The notes under the pieces: generated by a model
What the model was told of the DNA's origin: nothing
The model's input: the letters and a program-made list of their open reading frames with translations, nothing else
Databases searched by the model: none
Made by a program: the position numbers and the translations under genes
Shown here: piece after piece, positions 31,639-40,809 of the stretch
Layout of the letters: each line of letters starts with the position of its first letter
How positions within the stretch are numbered: position 1 is the stretch's first letter
From: SOIA01 sp964348015
Lineage (GTDB): Bacteria > Acidobacteriota > Aminicenantia > Aminicenantales > Aminicenantaceae
NCBI GenBank assembly: GCA_964348015.1
Contig: CAYGBC010000013.1
Coordinates: 1 to 64,000, forward strand
Direction: 5' to 3'
DNA: 64,000 bases

Positions 31639-34600
31639 ATGAAGCGAATCAGTCTGTCTGCGTTTTTAGGGATTTTTGCCGTTGTTCTGATAGCTAGTTA
31701 TTCAAGCGCCGCAGAAAAGCAGCTCATCGGAGCGCGTTACCCGGCCGTTTCCCCGGATGGAAAACAGATTGCCTTTTCTTACATGGGGGATCTCTGGGTG
31801 GTTTCCTCCCAGGGCGGGAAAGCCACACGCTTGACTGACCATGTGGCTTATGACCGGGAACCGATCTGGTCTCCGGACGGCCAGTGGCTGGCCTTCACTT
31901 CGAACCGCAGCGGGAATAACGATGTGTACATCCTCAAAGCACAGGGAGGAATTCCCCTCCAGCTCACGTATCACAGCGGAAACGACGTGGCGTCCGATTT
32001 CACTCCGGACGGCCAATCAATAGTGTTTTCCTCGAGCCGCTCGTCATCCTCCAGCATTTTTAAAATCAGCATTAGCGGAGGCAATGCTCAGCCTCTCCTG
32101 GACACTTACTGGAGCTGGCCGCATAAAGCCAGAATAAGCCCTGATGGAAAAACAGTCCTGTTTTCTCTGGGAATGGAGAATAACTTTTTGTGGCGGCGGG
32201 GTTACCGCGGGAGCAACACATCGAAGATCTGGACTAAAGGTTTATCTGACCCAAAGGCCCGGCTTGTATTTGGCGATCAGAGCAATTGCTTCTGGCCGGA
32301 ATGGAGCGCAGACGGCGAGCAGGTTTATTTTGTCAGCGACAGGCAATTCAACAACAAGAATATCTGGAGCATTGTTCCGGATGGCTCTGGTTTGAAACCC
32401 ATCACGACGTTCCGCCAGGAAGATGTCAAATGGCTCTCCGTAGCGTCCCAAGCCCCTTTGGCGGTTTACGAGCGAGAGTTCGGGATCTGGATCACTGACC
32501 TCAGCACAGGAGATTCTCGGCGTGTTTCGATTGACGCGCCGGCCGAGACCAAGGAGAACCGGTACTTTTTCGTGAACAATGCGTCCGTCAGCGAGTATAA
32601 GCTTTCGCCGGACGGAAAAAAAATTGCCGCTGTAGTGCGGGGCGATATTTTTATTCTCTCTGAAGAAGGGGGGTATGCAAGAAACATCACCAACACGCCC
32701 TGGCGTGAAAGAGACATTGACTGGGACAAGGAGAGCAAAAATATTGTCTATGTGTCAGATATCGGCGCCAATCCTGAACTCTATCTGGTGCCCGCTCTCG
32801 GAAATTCTCAACCCAAACGTCTGACAAAGACCGAGGAAGATGAGCTCGAGCCTCGCTTTTCTCCTGACGGAAAATGGATCGCTTTCTACGGGGGAAAGCG
32901 TCAGCTCCGCCTGATTCAGCCGGACGGAAAAGGGGGCCGGTTGCTGACTGAAGATGAGTTCGGCGGCCAATTTGCGGATGGTTTCGCCTGGTCTCCTGAC
33001 TCGCGTTTCATCGCCATTGTCCCTCAACGAAACGCGAACTCGGATATTTTTGCGGTCGATGTTGAATCGGGGAAAAAACATCTCCTCACAAACACGGCCT
33101 ATGATGAGAGTGATCCCCACTGGTCTTCGAACGGGAAATTCATGCTGTTTTCCTCCAATCGTTTCGGACACAGCTTTCCCGAGTTCACCGGCAAGTGGGA
33201 TATCTACCAGGTCCATTTCGAGCCGAAAAAGCCAGAGTTCAAGGAAGATGAGTTTGAGAAGCTGTTTAAAACCGAGGATAAAGAAAAAAAGGAGAAACCC
33301 GAGAAGAAAGAGGTTGAAAAAGAAAAAGTCGCGGTTAAATTTAACCTTAAAGACCTCGACCGTCAGACTGAGACAGTCACCAATACGCTCGGAAATGACA
33401 GTCCGTTCATACTCTCACCCAAGGATAACGAGACTGTTTATTTCCGTTCCAATATGGACAGCAAAACCCATCTGTGGACGACGAGTTTGAAAGAGGAAGA
33501 CCGCAGGAAGTATGAGCCTTTTGTGCCCCAGGTGCAGTATCCAAGCTCACTGCAGTTTGATGCGAAAGGAAAATATATCTATTATTTGAGCCGGGGACGG
33601 ATAGGGCGGATAGATGTGAACAGCAAAAGGAGTAAAACCATCTCCTTCAGCACGAAGATCCGTGTGGACAAAATCGCGGATTATGAACAGGCGCTCGGAG
33701 AACTCTATTACACCCTGCAGCATTACTTCTATGATCCTGAGCATCACAATGTGGATTGGAAAGGGCTTTACGAACATTACCGGCCTGTCCTTCAACAGGT
33801 CCGGGAAGACCAGGATTTTTATGATTATGCCAACGAGATGATCGGACACCTCAACTCCTCTCATACGGGGATTTCGGGTCCGCGCAGCCGGAGGACCGAA
33901 GAGCCGAGCGCTCACGTGGGAGCCGTCTGGGAGTTCACGGATAAAAAAGTCACACTGAAGCGGATCATCAAGAACGGGCCTCTGTATGACCGGAAGGGGG
34001 GTGTGACTGTGGGGGATGAGCTCGTGGCCGTGAACGGAAAAACCGTCGACGCGAAGAAAAACATATGGACGTGTTTCAACGGTAGGCTCGGAAAGCGCGT
34101 GACGCTCACGTTTAAAAGCCAGAAGCTGAAAAAAAATATTGAAGTCTCTCTCGAACCCATTTCTTCTGGAGCTGAAAACCGGCTGAGATTGGAAGAGTGG
34201 ATCGCGAGCCGCCGGGAGGTCGTCAAGCAGAAAACAGGCGATAAAGTGGCGTACATCTACATGCGGGCCATGGGACGAGGAGACCTGAACCGATTTCTCA
34301 AGGAGCTGGAACGGGATGCCGTGCCTCGAGAAGGTCTGATACTGGACCTGAGATACAATTTTGGAGGCAATGTCCATGACCGTGTGCTTCAAGCTCTGAC
34401 TAAACCGGTCTATGCCAAGTGGCGAATTCGAGGGCTTTCCGAGACGCCTCAATCGACCTTCGGAGTCACCAACAAACCTGTTATTCTGCTGATGAATGAG
34501 ATCACTCTCAGCGACGGCGAGATGACGGCTAACGGGTTTAAAACGATGAAGAGAGGACCGATCATCGGGAACACGACTTACGGATGGTTGATCTTTACGA

Positions 34601-34800
34601 CAGGAAGGAGATTGATGAATGGCGGATATTTCCGACTCCCGTTCTGGGGCTGCTTCACCTTGGACGGGAAGGATCTGGAGACCAGTGGGGGAGTGGAACC
34701 GGATATTTTTGTCATCAATGACCTGAACCATGACCTGATAAATCAAGACCCCCAGCTGGATAAAGCGATCGAAAAAGCATTAGAGTTGACAAAAAAATAA
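31639..34800 (+). CDS. Exported tricorn-like protease (S41 family)
   Basis: The 1053-aa product has a signal peptide, about 600 residues of propeller blades (VSPDGKQIAF, WSPDGQWLAF, FTPDGQSIVF, FSPDGKWIAFYGG), a Lys/Glu-rich linker (~530-565), a PDZ domain (~755-830) and a C-terminal S41 protease. The likely catalytic residues are H742 in SSHTG, S958-D959 in LSDGE and E1014 in ETSGGVEPD; these sit almost at the numbering of archaeal tricorn (H746, S965, D966, E1023). It would trim peptides in the periplasm, complementing S9 and M20 enzymes in this window. Confidence 0.95.
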   Translation: MKRISLSAFLGIFAVVLIASYSSAAEKQLIGARYPAVSPDGKQIAFSYMGDLWVVSSQGGKATRLTDHVAYDREPIWSPDGQWLAFTSNRSGNNDVYILKAQGGIPLQLTYHSGNDVASDFTPDGQSIVFSSSRSSSSSIFKISISGGNAQPLLDTYWSWPHKARISPDGKTVLFSLGMENNFLWRRGYRGSNTSKIWTKGLSDPKARLVFGDQSNCFWPEWSADGEQVYFVSDRQFNNKNIWSIVPDGSGLKPITTFRQEDVKWLSVASQAPLAVYEREFGIWITDLSTGDSRRVSIDAPAETKENRYFFVNNASVSEYKLSPDGKKIAAVVRGDIFILSEEGGYARNITNTPWRERDIDWDKESKNIVYVSDIGANPELYLVPALGNSQPKRLTKTEEDELEPRFSPDGKWIAFYGGKRQLRLIQPDGKGGRLLTEDEFGGQFADGFAWSPDSRFIAIVPQRNANSDIFAVDVESGKKHLLTNTAYDESDPHWSSNGKFMLFSSNRFGHSFPEFTGKWDIYQVHFEPKKPEFKEDEFEKLFKTEDKEKKEKPEKKEVEKEKVAVKFNLKDLDRQTETVTNTLGNDSPFILSPKDNETVYFRSNMDSKTHLWTTSLKEEDRRKYEPFVPQVQYPSSLQFDAKGKYIYYLSRGRIGRIDVNSKRSKTISFSTKIRVDKIADYEQALGELYYTLQHYFYDPEHHNVDWKGLYEHYRPVLQQVREDQDFYDYANEMIGHLNSSHTGISGPRSRRTEEPSAHVGAVWEFTDKKVTLKRIIKNGPLYDRKGGVTVGDELVAVNGKTVDAKKNIWTCFNGRLGKRVTLTFKSQKLKKNIEVSLEPISSGAENRLRLEEWIASRREVVKQKTGDKVAYIYMRAMGRGDLNRFLKELERDAVPREGLILDLRYNFGGNVHDRVLQALTKPVYAKWRIRGLSETPQSTFGVTNKPVILLMNEITLSDGEMTANGFKTMKRGPIIGNTTYGWLIFTTGRRLMNGGYFRLPFWGCFTLDGKDLETSGGVEPDIFVINDLNHDLINQDPQLDKAIEKALELTKK

Positions 34801-34905
34801 GCGGAGATCAAGTATTAATTTGGGATTTTGTGTAGCCCTGATGGAATTCCGCCCATAGAATCGGAGAACACTTTTCTGTCCTGTCTTGAGATAAAGGAGG
34901 TCAAA

Positions 34906-36345
34906 ATGGTGCGAATAAAAAAAAGGATGATTGCTTTCCTTTGTCTTGCGGTTTTTCTGGTTTCATTCACTCTGAAACCTGTTCTTTCGGGGGAAAAGCC
35001 GCAGGTCATTCCCAAAGAAACCAAAAAGATGGCGGCGCTGAGAAAGGCGCTGGATGCGGAGATCGACAGCTTGAGCGCCCGCATGATCGAGATAAACGAC
35101 CGGATGTACCACAATCCGGAACCCGGATTCCTGGAGTTTGAAGCGGCCCAAATACTGACGGATGAGCTGGAGAAGAACGGCTTTGAAGTGGAGATGGGGG
35201 TGCCTGGCCTTCCGGAGAACTTCGACAGGTTGAAAGTGATCGGAGGATTTCCGGCGGATTATTCGGGTCCTTCGGGCCTCCCCACAGCTTTCAAGGCGAA
35301 ATACAAAGGACAGTCAGAACATCCGATTATCGGCATTACGGTCGAATACGATGCGTTGCGGGGAGATCCGCCATTCCATGGCTGCCAGCACAACATGCAG
35401 GGACCGACAGGAATCGGCGCTGCGATTGCCCTGGCCCGGGTAATGGAGAAGAATAATATTCCTGGGAGCGTTTGGGTCATCGGAGCTCCGGCCGAAGAGG
35501 TCGGTCCTCCGGCAAAAGCGGCCATGGCTCAAGCGGGTTATCTGGATGGCATCGATTTTATGTTCAGAAGTCACGGCACATCCCGCAGAACACTTCGGTT
35601 TCCAGGAGGATTCTCGGCCCGGCACATCCGGCAGATGAAATACACATTCCACGGAAAATCCGCTCATGCCCAGCAGCCCTGGCAGGGGAGAAGCGCTCTG
35701 GATGCAGTCCTCCTCCTTTTCCATTCTGTCGATATGATGAGGGAACACTCCGAGCCCCAATTCAGGTTTCATGGGATCGTCTCGGACGGGGGGCAGGCTC
35801 CGAATATCGTGCCTCAGGAAGCTTCCGCTCTTATGTGGATCAGACATTTGATGGACGAGACTCCAGTCGGAGCCGTGAGCCCAAAAAAAGCCAGGGAGAT
35901 GATCGAGAAAAAGGTCGAGGCACTGGATAACATGGCCAAAGCCGCGGCACTTGCGACTGAAACCACTGTGGATATCGATCACTACGGCGAATACCAGCCA
36001 GGAATCGCAGTGGGGATTCTCAATGACATCGTGTTCCAGTATGGCGTGGAATACGGCGGAATCAACGTCGGAAAAAGGGCTGTTCCCAGGCACTGGGAGG
36101 AGACCGGGTTTGCGACACTGGTTGTGCCCGGAGCTCATGTGAGTATCGGGACTGAAGGAATTCCGGATGTGGCGGGACACTCTCAGGAAAACGCGGATAT
36201 CACCGTAAGCGAGGCCGGGCACAAATCGTTGGTGTTAACCGCTAAAGTCATGGCGGCGACGGGATTAAGACTTCTGTTGGACCCGAAACTTCGCGAGAAG
36301 GCCAAGGCCGAACACGCCTCCTGGCTCGAAAAATACAACAAATAA
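34906..36345 (+). CDS. Exported M20-family amidohydrolase
   Basis: The 479-aa product has a signal peptide (MVRIKKRMIAFLCLAVFLVSF) and M20D features: MYHNPEPGFLEFEAA, GITVEYDALRG, HGCQHNMQG, APAEEVGPPAK, HGKSAHAQQPWQG and a late AGHKSLVLTAKVMAATG. It should deacylate or hydrolyse amino-acid amides or short peptides in the periplasm. ATG 34906 follows AAAGGAGG and is preferred over ATG 34828. It lies 105 bp after the tricorn-like gene and may share its transcript. It is only distantly related to the M20 enzyme at 16444. Confidence 0.9.
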   Translation: MVRIKKRMIAFLCLAVFLVSFTLKPVLSGEKPQVIPKETKKMAALRKALDAEIDSLSARMIEINDRMYHNPEPGFLEFEAAQILTDELEKNGFEVEMGVPGLPENFDRLKVIGGFPADYSGPSGLPTAFKAKYKGQSEHPIIGITVEYDALRGDPPFHGCQHNMQGPTGIGAAIALARVMEKNNIPGSVWVIGAPAEEVGPPAKAAMAQAGYLDGIDFMFRSHGTSRRTLRFPGGFSARHIRQMKYTFHGKSAHAQQPWQGRSALDAVLLLFHSVDMMREHSEPQFRFHGIVSDGGQAPNIVPQEASALMWIRHLMDETPVGAVSPKKAREMIEKKVEALDNMAKAAALATETTVDIDHYGEYQPGIAVGILNDIVFQYGVEYGGINVGKRAVPRHWEETGFATLVVPGAHVSIGTEGIPDVAGHSQENADITVSEAGHKSLVLTAKVMAATGLRLLLDPKLREKAKAEHASWLEKYNK

Positions 36346-36347
36346 AG

Positions 36348-36366
36348 TTATCAAAGCCTGACTCCA
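36348..36366 (+). repeat. Short dispersed motif TTATCAAAGCCTGACTCCA
   Basis: Second copy (18 of 19 positions) of the motif at 20683-20701, directly after the M20 stop codon. Confidence 0.55.
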
Positions 36367-36370
36367 TTCA

Positions 36371-37030
36371 TTAGACGGTGAAGATGAGACGGCTGTCTTT
36401 TTTTTCGGCTATTTTGGAGTAGTGTTCGAAGAAATTGAGCACATCGGTGAGATGCTTGTCCTCCTCCATTTTCTGGATGGCTTTGGCCTCAATTCTCTGG
36501 ATGTTCTCCGCAGTATCCAGAATTTTTGAGACTTCCTTTTCGCTCATCACGATCACTCCGTCGTTATCGCCGAAAACAATATCGCCGTGGGATACCGGAA
36601 CACCTCCGCAGCTGACCTGGATCTGAGTCTTGAAGATTTTGGAGGATGTGCCGGCCTGAGGAGTGATGTACCGTGCGAACATCGGAAAGTTGATTTTCCT
36701 TATTCCTTCTACATCGCGACACGCGCCGTCCACCACTATTCCTCCCAGCTTCTTTTTCTGAGACTCTATGGCAAACATTTCCCCGGCTAAGGCAATATTT
36801 TCTCCTCCTCCGTCGATGACGATGACTTCTCCTTCCTGTGCGTCGTGAATGGCTTTAATGACTGTCAGGAAATCGGCTTTGCACTGGACTGTATGGGCCT
36901 TGCCTATCATCTTGACCCCCCGGGTTATGGGGCGGATTCCAGGATCCATGATCCTCAGTTTGACACCGCAGTCACAGAGACAGGCTGTATCCAATTTTGC
37001 GAGTCTGTTTATGATAGTTTTAAGATCCAT
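36371..37030 (-). CDS. RraA-family (HMG/CHA aldolase-like) protein
   Basis: The 219-aa product has the RraA fold: DTACLCDCGVKLRI near the N-terminus, IDGGGENIALAGEMFA, VVDGACRDVEGI with the Arg-Asp pair used in metal and substrate binding, and HGDIVFGDNDGVIVM. Relatives act as 4-hydroxy-4-methyl-2-oxoglutarate aldolase or oxaloacetate decarboxylase, while RraA itself inhibits RNase E; the RD motif favours an enzyme. The start follows AAGGGAGGG. The C-terminal helix is longer than in classical RraA. It is convergent with the M20 gene and monocistronic. Confidence 0.85.
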   Translation of the reverse strand: MDLKTIINRLAKLDTACLCDCGVKLRIMDPGIRPITRGVKMIGKAHTVQCKADFLTVIKAIHDAQEGEVIVIDGGGENIALAGEMFAIESQKKKLGGIVVDGACRDVEGIRKINFPMFARYITPQAGTSSKIFKTQIQVSCGGVPVSHGDIVFGDNDGVIVMSEKEVSKILDTAENIQRIEAKAIQKMEEDKHLTDVLNFFEHYSKIAEKKDSRLIFTV

Positions 37031-37309
37031 GATTCCCTCCCTTGCTTGTATCGAGAATTATTATTACAAATGTTGTGGTGAAAATGATTTGGTTGAAGTA
37101 AGAATCCAATCACAATTCCCCAGGTAAAAAGCGAAATTAACGAGTCCATCCGCAGTCTTTACCGCAGAATCAATCATATTTTCTCAATCTCCCTAAAGTC
37201 AAGAGATTAATCATCATTAACCACTGAATCAAAGGTTTTTTCGCCTAGACTCAAGTGTATGTTTAAAGAGGGCATGCAAAAGTATATAATAGGTTGAAAA
37301 CGGATTTCA

Positions 37310-38659
37310 ATGAAGCTCCTGAAAATAGGCATATCCGGCGTCCGGGGAATCGTCGGTGAAACAATTATCCCGGAGCTGGTCATGGATTTTGCTTGTGCGT
37401 TTGGCACCTATCTCGATTCAAAGAATGTGCTGGTTGGCCGCGATACAAGGATTTCAGGCCCTATGCTCCACGAAGCCACTCTCGCCGCATTGATTTCCAC
37501 CGGCTGCAATGTACAGAATCTCAGGATTTGTCCGACTCCCATCATTCAATACATGGTTAAAGATCTTAAGGCTGGAGGAGCTGTGTCGATTACGGCCGGA
37601 CACAATGACTTGAAATGGAATGCCTTGACCTTTATCAATCAAGAGGGGACCTATCTGAACATGTTTCAGGGAGAGGAAGTCCTGGATATCTATCATTTGG
37701 GAAAATTTACAAAGGCGTCTGTGGATGAACTGGGATGTGCAGAAACGGTCGAGGATTATCTGGACGTCTATTTTAAAGAGTTAAATACGTTTCTGGATTC
37801 GGAGTCCATTCAAAAAGCCAAATTTAAAGTGGTCATCGATCCCTGCAACGGAGCAGGCGCAAAGATCATCGATGTGTTTGCCCGGCATTTGGGATTCGAA
37901 CTCATCCCTGTGAACAACGAACCGAACGGATACTTTCCTCATGATCCTGAGCCGCGCCCGAGAAATGCTCAGGAAGTGGCTTCAGTGATCAAGGTCGTTG
38001 AGGCGGATGCGGGTTTTCTTCTGAATAGCGATGTCAGCCGGGTATCTCTGGTTGCGGAAAACGGGGAGACTCTGTCCGAGGAATTCACTCTCCCTCTGAT
38101 CGCAGACTGTTATCTGGATAAAAAGCCGGGGACAGTCATCACCAACCACTCTTCCTCGAGGATGATCGAGGATGTGGCGCAGAAGAAGAACTGCCCAGTC
38201 ATCAAAGCTAAAGTCGGTCAGTCCTATTCTATCCAAGCCATGCTAAACGAAGACGCCGTTATAGCCGGTGAAGGAAGCGGAAGTGTTGCGGTCCCGACAT
38301 TCCAGCATGCCTTTGATGGTTTCCTGACAATGGGTTTGATTTTAGAGATCATGGCTGCAAGGAAAAAGAGGCTTTCCGACCTGGTCAAGGAGCTTCCTCG
38401 ATATCATATCGTCAAAGAAAAGATCTACTGCCCTCCGACGAGGATCCACTCAGTCGTCAATGAGGTTAAAAAACTCTTTGCCGACAAGAAAATCGACACT
38501 TCGGATGGGATCAAAATTGAGGATCACGACGGTTGGGTGCATGTTCGGACCTCGGCCACCGAGCCGATGATCCGGATCATTGCCGAAGACAGGTCCAAGG
38601 CCAGAGCCAGGGAAAGAGTCGAAGAAGCGCTCAATTTTATTTCTGTGCGGGTGAAATGA
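37310..38659 (+). CDS. Phosphohexomutase paralog lacking catalytic residues (probable pseudoenzyme)
   Basis: The 449-aa product has all four domains of the alpha-D-phosphohexomutase family, including ISGVRGIVGE at the start and RTSATEP in domain 4. The active-site TASHNP reads TAGHND, so the phosphoserine is Gly97. The DxDxDR metal loop reads NSDVSR (239-244), keeping one Asp. Chemistry by the normal mechanism is therefore unlikely. Reading frame and fold are intact and it overlaps the next, intact paralog by 4 bp, so it is maintained, perhaps as a regulatory or structural partner. Confidence 0.88.
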   Translation: MKLLKIGISGVRGIVGETIIPELVMDFACAFGTYLDSKNVLVGRDTRISGPMLHEATLAALISTGCNVQNLRICPTPIIQYMVKDLKAGGAVSITAGHNDLKWNALTFINQEGTYLNMFQGEEVLDIYHLGKFTKASVDELGCAETVEDYLDVYFKELNTFLDSESIQKAKFKVVIDPCNGAGAKIIDVFARHLGFELIPVNNEPNGYFPHDPEPRPRNAQEVASVIKVVEADAGFLLNSDVSRVSLVAENGETLSEEFTLPLIADCYLDKKPGTVITNHSSSRMIEDVAQKKNCPVIKAKVGQSYSIQAMLNEDAVIAGEGSGSVAVPTFQHAFDGFLTMGLILEIMAARKKRLSDLVKELPRYHIVKEKIYCPPTRIHSVVNEVKKLFADKKIDTSDGIKIEDHDGWVHVRTSATEPMIRIIAEDRSKARARERVEEALNFISVRVK

Positions 38660-40029
38660 GAAGAGCGACGTCTTTAAGAATCAGCGTCTCCGGAGTCCGG
38701 GGTGTTGTGGGCGAGAGCCTGACTCCTCAGCTCGCGTCAAAATTTGCCCAGGCGTTCGGCACTTATCTGGGGAAGGGAAGTGTCATCGTCGGTCAGGATT
38801 CGAGGCGATCCGGGACAATGGTGAAAAAGGCGGTGCTGTCCGGACTTCTGTCTGTCGGCTGCAAACCGGTTGAGACCGGCATCTGTCCGATTCCTTCTAT
38901 TCAAGTTTTGACACACCAGAAAAAAGCGATTGGCGCGATCGCTGTAACGGCCAGTCATAATCCAAAAGAATGGAACGGTTTGAAGTTTCTCGATAGAGAG
39001 GGGCTCTTTTTGAACACTCATCAGGTGGATGAGTTCCTGGACATCTATCATCAAGGGGAGTATTCATTGGTGGACGTGGACAAGTACAAAATCCCGGAAT
39101 TCGAGAAGAATCCGACCGGCCCCCACTTGAAAAAACTGCGTTCGTATTTCAACGTGAATTTGATACGCGAGAAAAGGTTCAAAGTTGTGCTGGACTGTGC
39201 CAACGGAGCCGGTGCAGTGCTGGCCCCGGAGTTTCTCAAAGCATTGGGCTGTGAGCTGGTTTTGCTCAATTGTGTGCCTAACGGCGCATTCGCGCATCAT
39301 CCCGAGCCTCTTCCGGAAAATATCGAAGAGCTCTGCCGGGCCGTGGTCGAGAAGAAGGCCGATGTGGGATTCGTCCAGGATGCGGATGCAGATAGATTAG
39401 CGGTTGTCAACGAAAAAGGGGAGCCGCTCGGAGAAGAGCTGACCTTGGCACTTGCAGCAAGATATGTCCTGAGCCAGAAACCGGGACCTGTGGTTGTCAA
39501 CCTGTCCACATCCCAAGCAATCGATGATATCGCTGGAGAGTTTGATGTCCCAGTCATCCGGACCAAGATCGGGGAGATCAACGTAGTCGAGAGAATCCTC
39601 TCAGCGGAAGTTAAGCCAGCCATCGGAGGCGAGGGAAACGGGGGAGTGATCCTTCCGGAGATTCATCCCTGCCGGGACAGCTTTACAGCCATGGGATTGA
39701 TCCTCGAGGCCATGGCTGAATCAGGGAAAGCAATGTCGGAGCTTCGAGAGGAAATTCCACGTTACACGATGATTAAGGATAAGATCGAGGGAACACAGGA
39801 GCACGCGCACAGAATTATCAGGTTAATGAAAAAGAAATATGCCGATAAACGAGAAGTTTCTCTTCTCGACGGATTGAAAATTATTTTCGAGGACCACTGG
39901 GTTCATATCAGACCTTCAAACACTGAGCCGATAATCCGGTTGATCGTCGAATCCAAAAATGAGGGGACAGCAGAAAAGATGACAAAGCAGTGGAGAAAAG
40001 AAATTTTGGAGATGTCAAAATGGAAGTGA
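38656..40029 (+). CDS. Phosphohexomutase (phosphoglucosamine mutase-like), active paralog
   Basis: The 457-aa product starts at the ATG that overlaps the upstream stop (ATGA). It keeps the catalytic Ser100 in TASHNPKEW, the metal loop DADADR at 242-247, the sugar-binding EGNGGV and the phosphate site RPSNTEP. It would interconvert 6- and 1-phosphosugars. The downstream nagB and nagA genes favour glucosamine phosphate as substrate, but mannose or glucose phosphate cannot be excluded, since the sugar loop GGEGNG differs from the GlmM consensus. It overlaps nagB by 10 bp. Confidence 0.93.
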   Translation: MRRATSLRISVSGVRGVVGESLTPQLASKFAQAFGTYLGKGSVIVGQDSRRSGTMVKKAVLSGLLSVGCKPVETGICPIPSIQVLTHQKKAIGAIAVTASHNPKEWNGLKFLDREGLFLNTHQVDEFLDIYHQGEYSLVDVDKYKIPEFEKNPTGPHLKKLRSYFNVNLIREKRFKVVLDCANGAGAVLAPEFLKALGCELVLLNCVPNGAFAHHPEPLPENIEELCRAVVEKKADVGFVQDADADRLAVVNEKGEPLGEELTLALAARYVLSQKPGPVVVNLSTSQAIDDIAGEFDVPVIRTKIGEINVVERILSAEVKPAIGGEGNGGVILPEIHPCRDSFTAMGLILEAMAESGKAMSELREEIPRYTMIKDKIEGTQEHAHRIIRLMKKKYADKREVSLLDGLKIIFEDHWVHIRPSNTEPIIRLIVESKNEGTAEKMTKQWRKEILEMSKWK

Positions 40030-40808
40030 TCTTCACATCGAATTATGAAAAAATTTGCGAGTCGGCGGCGCGCATCATCCATCGGGAATGGGAGAAAAAG
40101 AAAAACCTTGTGCTGGGTTTGGCGACAGGTCAAACACCACTGGGTGTGTATAAAGAGCTTATAAAACTCCATCAGAAAAAAGAGATCGATTTTTCTGCTG
40201 TGCGGACTTTCGGCCTCGATGAGTATCTGGGTTTGGAAGAGGACCATCCTCAGAGTTTTGCGTTGTACTTGAAGGAGAATTTCTTGAAGCATCTTAATAT
40301 CAAGAAGGAGAACATTTTCCGTCTGGATGGGAAGCCATCTGACATCGACACGCACTGTCGGGAGTATGAAGAGAGGATTAAGAGCTGCGGGGGAATTGAC
40401 GTGCAGATTTTAGGGATCGGCCGGAACGGCCATATCGGGTTTAACGAGCCGGGCTCTTCCCTGTCTTCGCGGACTCGAGTGAAAACCCTGGCAGAAGAGA
40501 CCGTTAGGGACAATGCCCGTTTTTTCGAGAATAAGCAGGAGGTACCGAGATTCTGTTTGACAATGGGCATCGGAACCGTCATGGAAGCGAAAATGATCAT
40601 CCTCCTTGCATCTGGAGACACGAAAAAGGATGCTGTGCGGCAATGTGTGGAGGGAGCCATCACAGCCTCTGTGCCGGCTTCGGTCCTGCAGCTTCATCCC
40701 CAGGTCAAGATCATAGTCGATGAGGATGCAGGAGCGCTATTGAGTAGAAAAGATTACTACACATGGGTTTTTCAAAATAAAGAAAGAGTGAAGGATTATC
40801 TGAAGTAA
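40020..40808 (+). CDS. nagB: Glucosamine-6-phosphate deaminase
   Basis: The 262-aa product has the NagB fold and motifs: LGLATGQTPLGVYKEL (phosphate loop) near residue 36, GLDEYLGL, and GIGRNGHIGFNEPG near 130, with the catalytic Asp/His/Glu region around it. It converts glucosamine-6-phosphate to fructose-6-phosphate and ammonia. ATG 40020 is preferred over ATG 39990 because GGAG lies upstream and NagB proteins begin with a short strand such as MEVIFTSNYE. It overlaps the mutase gene by 10 bp and is followed 1 bp later by nagA, giving a complete GlcNAc catabolic unit. Confidence 0.95.
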   Translation: MEVIFTSNYEKICESAARIIHREWEKKKNLVLGLATGQTPLGVYKELIKLHQKKEIDFSAVRTFGLDEYLGLEEDHPQSFALYLKENFLKHLNIKKENIFRLDGKPSDIDTHCREYEERIKSCGGIDVQILGIGRNGHIGFNEPGSSLSSRTRVKTLAEETVRDNARFFENKQEVPRFCLTMGIGTVMEAKMIILLASGDTKKDAVRQCVEGAITASVPASVLQLHPQVKIIVDEDAGALLSRKDYYTWVFQNKERVKDYLK

Positions 40809-40809
40809 G

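Noticed and set aside
33547..34746. 399-codon minus-strand frame
   Set aside because: Antisense shadow of the tricorn-like protease, with unnatural Arg/His/Phe-rich composition.
38533..38655. Upstream extension of the active phosphohexomutase
   Set aside because: It would read out of frame through the end of the preceding gene; the ATGA overlap at 38656 gives the correct family N-terminus.
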